Part shown: piece after piece, positions 58,236 to 64,000 of the stretch | How the letters are laid out: the number at the start of each line of letters is the position of its first letter | Numbering within the stretch: the stretch's first letter is position 1 | Assembly (NCBI GenBank): GCA_037783545.1 | Contig: JBBELK010000216.1 | Span: 620,001-684,000 of the forward strand | Length of the DNA: 64,000 nt | DNA from: Henricia sp. BOLD:AAB3569 | Lineage: Eukaryota; Echinodermata; Asteroidea; Spinulosida; Echinasteridae | Direction: 5' to 3' | Position numbers and translations under genes: made by a program | Notes under the pieces: generated by a model | What the model saw: only the letters and a program-made list of their open reading frames with translations | Database searches by the model: none | What the model was told of the DNA's origin: nothing

Positions 58236-58587
58236 TTAAATAAATATGTTTGTATATAAATAATAAGAAGTACAATATAAATCAAAAGTAAAATAAATTG
58301 TGCAATAAGTGCTCATATATATACATATTAAGAAAAGAAAAAAAAATGCGGAAAAAAATATATATAAAGGGGTAACAATATATGTAACAATATATAAAGG
58401 GGTAAGAGGTCGAATATACAACTGATGTAAATACTATTCCCAACAGTAAACTCATTATAATGCTCTCTAATAAAGGACCGAACTGATGCATGCCTTATAT
58501 CTAGAGAGCACTGAGAGTAACCAAACGCACAATGAACAGAATAACAGCCAGAACTTCAAAAAGGAGCTTTATATCAAAAAGAGCTGA

Positions 58588-58669
58588 ATAGAACCTTTGC
58601 ACCGGCGGCCATGGCAGGGGGCAACAATGTGACTCCCCACTGTCATGGCTGCCCGTGCAAAGGGTCTAT
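58588..58669. mobile_element. CATGACAGGGGGCA-type MITE, copy 3 (short)
   Basis: Tips atagaacctttgcaccggcg and cgtgcaaagggtctat, with ccatggcagggggca and gactccccactgtcatgg. Most of the interior seen in the other two copies is deleted. Confidence 0.78.
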
Positions 58670-59287
58670 CTGGGACATGATTATAATGATAGTTTACTGT
58701 AATCAGAAAATATTGAAAAATACATTCTAGTGAACATCTTTTAAAATTTCTATGATAGTTTGAATGATTTGTCCAATTGATTATTTTACTATCTATATGT
58801 TTAGCTAGATATTTTCATTTTTGTGCTAAATGTATCATATCCCTTTATAGTACTGCTTATCAAAATCAAACAAATAGTACATGATTTGAACAAAGACAAA
58901 CCAAATGTAGTTTTAAAGAAAATGTAATATCTTTCTGTAACTTTAGTGCTAAAACTAATCCATTAATTTCCAGTTTGAATCATTTTTTATGCAAGAATAA
59001 ATTGGCTGAAATAACAGATTTCCTTGGAAAACCGACAAGACATTATATTCCTGGTTATAACAAACATCTTCACATTACTTATTACAACGTATTAAGATAT
59101 CAAGCGACACACAAGAGGTTTTCTTAATTAATGCTGCAAACGTATCTGATGAATTAATCAAACATGATCCCATTGTTACCTTTAACAATCGATATCTAAG
59201 CTTTTGTTTATGACAATGAAAATCTTTACATTAACACAACAATGATCGAAAATTGGAGACGAATTTAGAAACACGAGAAAATTGCAG

Positions 59288-59360
59288 TGCCCCAACTGGG
59301 ATTCGAACCCAGGTCCTTGGCATACATGGCCAACTGCTCTACCAACTGAGCTATCCGGGC
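59288..59360 (-). tRNA. tRNA-like sequence, probably a pseudogene or SINE head
   Basis: 73 nt on the minus strand fold as a cloverleaf: acceptor gcccgga/ttggggc with one G-G clash, D arm gctc-agttggta-gagc, anticodon stem ttggc/gccaa, T arm ctggg-ttcgaat-cccag. The loop catgtat puts TGT at the anticodon position but lacks the universal U33, so a working tRNA-Thr is unlikely. Confidence 0.4.
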
Positions 59361-59567
59361 ATCCGGGCGGAGCACCACAACAATCGTGCTTGCCTCTCTT
59401 TTTTTCAACAATGAAGTGGCCCGGGGCAAATGATTTTAATAGTTGAGTCAATCAAACATCAACTCCTGCTCTCTTTTTAGATTGCCAGAACCTTTGTTTC
59501 CGCCACCCTAAATTCAACCTTTTCTTGGGGGAGAAAGAAGGGTGTCTATTTCTGGGGTAGCTTTTTA

Positions 59568-59848
59568 TCATCTACAAGTATGTGTCAGCAATTCATCGAC
59601 AAGATCCCTGCGTCCACAGCTACCTAGCGCCTCGCTTAGCATCTTCATCTTACTCCTTCTGTCTCCTCCTTCGCGTTGTGACCAAGCCACAAGCATGCTG
59701 AAGATGGCGTTGTCCGTAGTACTGCTGTCTTGTTTGAATTTGAAGATGTTGGACTGTTCAAAGTCGAGGTGTGCTCCAAGTTGTTCCCACTCTGGTCCGA
59801 GTTTAGACGCAATGGCCACGAGATGTTTCTCACTCATCACGTATGGAT
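59568..59848 (-). CDS. Death-domain exon
   Basis: After acceptor gaatag the exon encodes DPYVMSEKHLVAIASKLGPE, WEQLGAHLDFEQSNIFKFKQ, AIFSMLVAWSQREGGD, MLSEALGSCGRRDLVDELL and stop. The six-helix pattern L..IA..LG..W..L...L...I and ML..W......L..AL...GR.DLVD.L is the death-domain signature. Previous exon ends phase 1 (CAG CTT G), which gives QLDPYV at the junction. Confidence 0.85.
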
Positions 59849-62800
59849 CTATTCAAAGAACATTTAGGGGAAGATTTGTTAACTAAAATGTATACTCGTT
59901 TTATTGATCAGCCTGCGCTATTAACGGGAAACAAAAATGGGGACAATCAGGCCAATGTTAGACCAGGGTCTGTCGAGGAGATTGGCATGCACCCCTCAAA
60001 CCCAGCCTACCTCTCCCCCCAATTAGTAGTCTATTACATCCATTTAAAGGCCCTGTAGATGATCTGTTTTTGAGCGATTCTGCGAATAAAACCATTATAA
60101 ATCAAAAGAAAGACATCAACAAACTCATCCGAAAAAATTTCAGCTTTGTCAAATGTACTACGTTTAAAAAAATCATGAAAATCTATATGCGTTTTCCTGG
60201 TCTTGGCGGGGTGTTTCAAATATTCGTTCTCAGTTGATCGGGTACTATGTGGCTTGCGTCATGCACTCTGTGGCGCACATCATAAACTGCGTGTGCGCGC
60301 GATCCATAAAAATGCATCGCGTTGGAACACGCACACGCAGTACACAGCACTCATGCATTTTGGACCGCGTAGATGCGAACCAAAAATAAGTAAATCGTTT
60401 GCGAACGATCTAAATAATTTCATCTTTACGGATTTTTTTCTGGTAAAATTATATCATTTTGAGCGGAAACCTTTCATTGGGTAGTTGCTATTAATTCAAT
60501 CTTTACTTTCAGAACTTTCCCCTGTAAACTCGTCGATTACTTTTTGGGATCATTGCAAATGATACACTGGGCATTTAACAGTGTATGCGCCAACGTAATG
60601 ATAACGTTACATCATGTGAGTGCAGCATTATCAAGGAAATGGGAACAACTTTGACAAAAACATAACAGCCCAATAAGTAGTCTATGTGAAAGACGTTCCA
60701 ACTTAGTTCCGTTCGTGTACGTACATGTACGCGCAAGCGACATTTCACCATTGGGACTGGGAACTTGTCTATTTTACAGATACTGTTAGAATGTCTTTGG
60801 AAACTTGTATGAACTTCCCAGAAAATTCCGAGCACATTCCACGTATACCTTTGTATACCATGCACCATGGTTAGTCTCATGATCATTATTCATGAGGAAA
60901 TGTAGTTACATGTAGTTTTATGTTGCACGTTTCCAGATTGACCTTTATTTGAATAAGCCTATGTAATTTTCAAATCACTGTAGGTAAAAATTCCTTGGTC
61001 TCACGTGACTCACGAGTATTGTCCAAAGACGTTCTAACTGTCACAGTGCAGCGCTTAAAAATAGACAAGTTTTCAGTCCCTACGGTGAACTGTTGCTCGC
61101 GCGTACTTACACGAACGGAAGTTAGAACGTCTTGCACAAAGACTACCCAATAAGTGAATCAATACTCACCAAGCTGCCTGGGTGTCAAGTCATCCAGACT
61201 ACAGAACATTTTCCGTACCCCTCTGGTATCAATCTTCAGGTTGGGTGTCCGTAGGCAACGCATACCCTCCTTCTCAAGGCACTCATTGAGGGGCAAGAAG
61301 TGAAGAGTGCCCTCTGGGTCACAAGGACATGGCACACTGAGCGTGAATCTGATGGTTGGGGCCCAAAACATGTCATTGACGGTATCACTTAAAAAGTCCT
61401 TCACCTAAAAAAAAATATTATTAATTTGTATTTTTACGACACAGGAGTTTAGTTCAGTGAGGACATTTCAAAGTGTGCAGTTGACATTGGTTTATTGTAC
61501 ACATAATTCTGATTTGAATTGGAAAAGGTTACATGCAAGTACATGTACATTCAGGAATCATATCAAAGACAACCCCTTGGGAAAGGTGATCCTTAGCCCT
61601 ATATGTGACATAAGACAGACTTACTGGTAACATACATCTGCCAAAGAAAAATATATATAAACTAGACGAGTGCGTCTGAAACAAGTTACAGACGCAAGGT
61701 CTTAAACTAGCGATAATGACCAGTGATAATGCCCGGCCAGCTGGCCCGCATTTGTGCGCTATTCACAATATAATACCTGATAATGCCTGAGCCTGCCGGC
61801 TCAGGCATTATCAGCGCCCAGGACCCCTAGCTAGTTTTAAACGTATGTTTAAGATTGGCAAAACCTACATTTAATCCATAAATATTGCTACAAAAATGTG
61901 CTTTTTGATTTCGCTGAACTTTAACCTTCAATTGACCCAGGAAGGAAAGGTCAGAAGGAAATGCCCACACGTAAAAAGTTGTAGCCCATGGTCTGATCTA
62001 TATGTCTGTCAAAAAAGAAAGACCCTGGGTCACATGGTTTTGGAGAGGGAACCACTTTTTAAAATGCATATTTTGGTCTTTTTCAGCTTGTCATTTGACA
62101 CTTGATGACGTCACGACGGCGTCACTACAATATGCACATCTTCAGATCAGGTTCTAAGTTGGTACCAAGTTTGAAGTTCGTACCTTGTTTCGTTTTCGAG
62201 TTATGCTCTGGACTAAGTTTGGACTAGAAGAAGAAAAAAAGACATGAACAAATAAAATAAAAAAGAGCAATAACAATAGGTGTTCGGGTCGAGACCCGAA
62301 CACCTAATAAATAAAGTTCTGACAGTAAGCCAATCCCAATCAGTGAGGAACAACTGCACTACAAAGATTAGAGACTACTAGTTGACTTCATAGCTCAATT
62401 GGTAGGACATCTGCATGTTGAGCAGAAAGTCCGCGGTTTGAATCCCAGAGGAGCCAAGTTGTTTTTCACTGCATCCAGATTTCCCAAAACTCATGAACAT
62501 CTGTCCACATTTGTATCGAATAAGCTTTACCTTGCACACGACACTGGGCGATGGGTCAGGCTGAGCTTGTTTTGCTTCGGAAGAGCCACCAAATGAGACA
62601 ATGGCTAATCTTTTGATGCACACCTAATAACAATACAAAAAAAAACGAAATGTCTTCAGCTTTTAGGTCAAGAAGTCAAACATGTCACCAATGTTTTTCA
62701 TGTTGAATGCTCAATCAGGCATACCCGCAGACAACTTACTTTGATATAAGCCATTTTCAGAGGAGACATCTCAATTTCTACATCATGGTCGCTGTCGATA

Positions 62801-63248
62801 GAGAAAGCCGCCTGCCTGTAACCAAGCCTGGGTTCCAGCTCTACTCCTTGCTGATTCTGAGACCACCTTAATGTACGAACCACAATGCGATGGAACACAA
62901 ACTCTGCCGACGGAAACACAATTTTGTAGCAATGTTAATTTTTCAAAATACATGTGTGCAATGTTTATCACACCAAAAATAGATTTATGCACTAGTATCA
63001 TTATAAAACAACCAGCCTACAAGGCTGATGAAGCCTGCTCCCCCCCCCCCCCCCCCCCCACCCCCCTTAACAATGAATACAGTGACAAACTTAAATAATA
63101 GCTCCTAACCTGGCACAAAATGGTTGAAAGCAATGTAGAAGACGTGAGATGACGCTAAGACCGGTAGAGTATGTTTGGTGACTTGACACTTTCGAACTGC
63201 ACAAGGCATAAAATGTGTCTCTTCTTCAGCAGTAGGTTGTCCACCACC
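59568..63248 (-). CDS. COR-like and death-domain protein, 3' part
   Basis: Five exons splice in frame on the minus strand: 63248-63110, 62903-62740, 62623-62531, 61404-61170, 59848-59568 (phases 0,1,0,0,1), giving 303 residues and TGA. The first four exons resemble the COR region that follows a Roc GTPase: FMPCAVRKC, FYIAFNHFVPEFVFHRIVVR, RWSQNQQGVELEPRLGYRQA, MSPLKMAYIKV. The last exon is a death domain. Roc-COR-death proteins are numerous in marine invertebrates and are thought to act in innate immune or cell-death signalling. The GTPase and any repeats would be right of the window. The death domain is clear; the COR call is moderate (ZU5/UPA is the alternative). Confidence 0.75.
60043..60575 (+). 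mobile_element. Approx. 530-bp dispersed repeat, copy 3
   Basis: Tips tttaaaggccctgtagatga and gatacactgggcattt. Same internal order as 9975-10508 (caaaagaaagacatcaacaa, aatcgtttgcgaacgatcta). It lies in the last intron of the death-domain gene. Confidence 0.75.
61170..63248 (-). CDS. COR-like region exons
   Basis: Exon 61404-61170 encodes VKDFLSDTVNDMFWAPTIRF, TLSVPCPCDPEGTLHFLPLN and LRTPNLKIDTRGVRKMFCSL. The VPCPC and HFLPL motifs are like those between COR and the C-terminal domain in invertebrate Roco-type proteins as I know them. Exons 62623-62531, 62903-62740 and 63248-63110 precede it. All boundaries are GT-AG. Confidence 0.65.
61787..62310. repeat. Region with two strong palindromes
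   Basis: At 61787-61813 gataatgcctgagc and gctcaggcattatc flank a 6-base loop. At 62278-62305 ggtgttcgggtc and gacccgaacacc form a perfect palindrome. The sequence between has no ORF I trust. Confidence 0.75.
62384..62456 (+). tRNA. Degenerate tRNA-like sequence (Asn-type anticodon)
   Basis: 73-nt cloverleaf with a perfect anticodon stem (tctgc/gcaga), loop atgttga with U33 and GTT. Acceptor, D and T stems each have one or two mismatches (T stem cgcgg/cccag). Likely a tRNA pseudogene or SINE head. It lies 75 bp from an exon of the death-domain gene. Confidence 0.4.
63040..63066 (+). repeat. Poly-C tract
   Basis: About 26 bases of C with a single A, 44 bp from a splice donor of the death-domain gene. 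Prone to sequencing length error. Confidence 0.9.
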
Positions 63249-63303
63249 CTGTATGGCTGAAATGAGATGCCTGTCTCACGATACGATACGTATCTCGATA
63301 CTA

Positions 63304-63886
63304 GTCCGAGTAACTTGGATGCCTACATCGCTTTTTTCATGGGGACGTGGTATGCGATATATGTAGGTATGCCAAGGCAATCGGCCAAAAAAAGCAAAAG
63401 TTTTCACCCCAAAAATGGCGACAAATACACTTGACACGCCAACTGAAGTGCCAGTAGATATCCTAGTTTACCAAGAAAATACATGTACTCACATTCTGAA
63501 AAAAAGTGGCACGCAGCGTACATATTTCGTTCACATTTTGCATGTTTGTGCCCAGCATGCAGTGCGTCCATGTTATCCGACCCCGCCTTGCATATATTAT
63601 ATGGCTGTGTACGAGCGTACAGTTCTCGTTACTCCGGAGTAATGTGCGCGCAATGCACTCAGGTCACATTACGCAAAAAGCAAGTCTGTAGTCTAAAGTA
63701 CATGCTCGAACGCAAGCAATATATTATATGCAAGGCGGTGTCGGATGACATGGACGCACTGCGTGCTGGGCACAAACACGCAAAATGTCAACGATTGCCT
63801 TAGACCCTAAAATACATATATCGCATACCACGTCCCCATGAAAAAAAGCAATATTGTAGGCGTCCAAGTTACTCGGACTATCTCGA
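63304..63886. mobile_element. Long hairpin element, about 580 bp
   Basis: Left arm tagtccgagtaacttggatg, then tttcatggggacgtggtatg. Right arm cataccacgtccccatgaaa, then ccaagttactcggacta. Inner arms also pair (gcccagcatgcagtgcgtcc / ggacgcactgcgtgctgggc), so most of the element folds back. TA at both tips may be the target. It sits in a block of atcgata/cgatacg palindromes (63270-63320, 63885-64000). Confidence 0.8.
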
Positions 63887-64000
63887 TACGTGCCAAACGA
63901 TGCGATACGTATCACGATATATCTTGGTTAAAATACTGCAGGTTTTAAAATTAAATTTTCGTAAATAAATGTATCGTGATGCACCGATATATCGATGTAT

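Larger units (their letters stand above)
54804..59567. other. Region between POMGNT1 and the COR/death-domain gene
   Basis: No coding exon supported. Contains a minus-strand tRNA-like B box (about 56035-56080), a possible POMGNT1 leader exon (about 56779-56850), a SINE-like fragment (57690-57730), an ATT microsatellite (57877-57898), a poly-G run (58005-58024), a 121-bp tandem duplication (58034-58235), a MITE (58588-58669) and a tRNA-like sequence (59288-59360). Confidence 0.6.

Noticed and set aside
59288..59360. Functional tRNA-Thr gene
   Set aside because: Lacks U33 and has a mismatch in the acceptor stem; kept only as tRNA-like.

Overview
This is intron-rich animal DNA. Every splice junction I placed is GT-AG, and the introns and spacers are full of short non-autonomous DNA transposons (MITEs) and tRNA-derived SINEs. 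I see no bacterial operon, viral gene or CRISPR array. The gene set and repeat style suggest a marine invertebrate deuterostome, most likely an echinoderm, but that is an inference. I spliced three genes by hand by matching reading phase across introns.

(1) Plus strand, 1-28472: the 3' part of a pikachurin (EGFLAM)-like gene. Twelve exons encode about 1232 residues. The order is a long EGF array in one exon with Ser-Gly/acidic linkers, then LamG1, EGF, LamG2, EGF, LamG3 and stop. The 5' end lies left of the window. (2) Minus strand, 38054-54708: a complete POMGNT1 coding sequence in 16 exons and 653 codons plus stop (the human protein has about 660 residues), covering membrane anchor, stem domain and GlcNAc-transferase domain. 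(3) Minus strand, 59568-63248: the last five exons (about 303 residues) of a gene with a COR-like region and a C-terminal death domain. It continues right of the window.

Genes 1 and 2 are tail-to-tail neighbours, and both belong to dystroglycan biology. Pikachurin is an extracellular ligand that binds O-mannose glycans on alpha-dystroglycan through LamG domains. POMGNT1 is a Golgi enzyme required for those glycans to form. In human the two genes are on different chromosomes, so the pairing deserves a check in related genomes.

The 28.5-38 kb spacer holds MITEs, two inverted copies of an element carrying TTCGCCC-type repeats, a broken LINE fragment and one or two unassigned candidate exons. 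Several MITE families recur, some with clear target-site duplications (4 bp, TTAA, TAA, CTG). Several insertions lie within about 45 bp of splice sites of genes 1 and 2. The first exon also carries a nearly identical 360-bp tandem duplication that cuts an EGF module in half.
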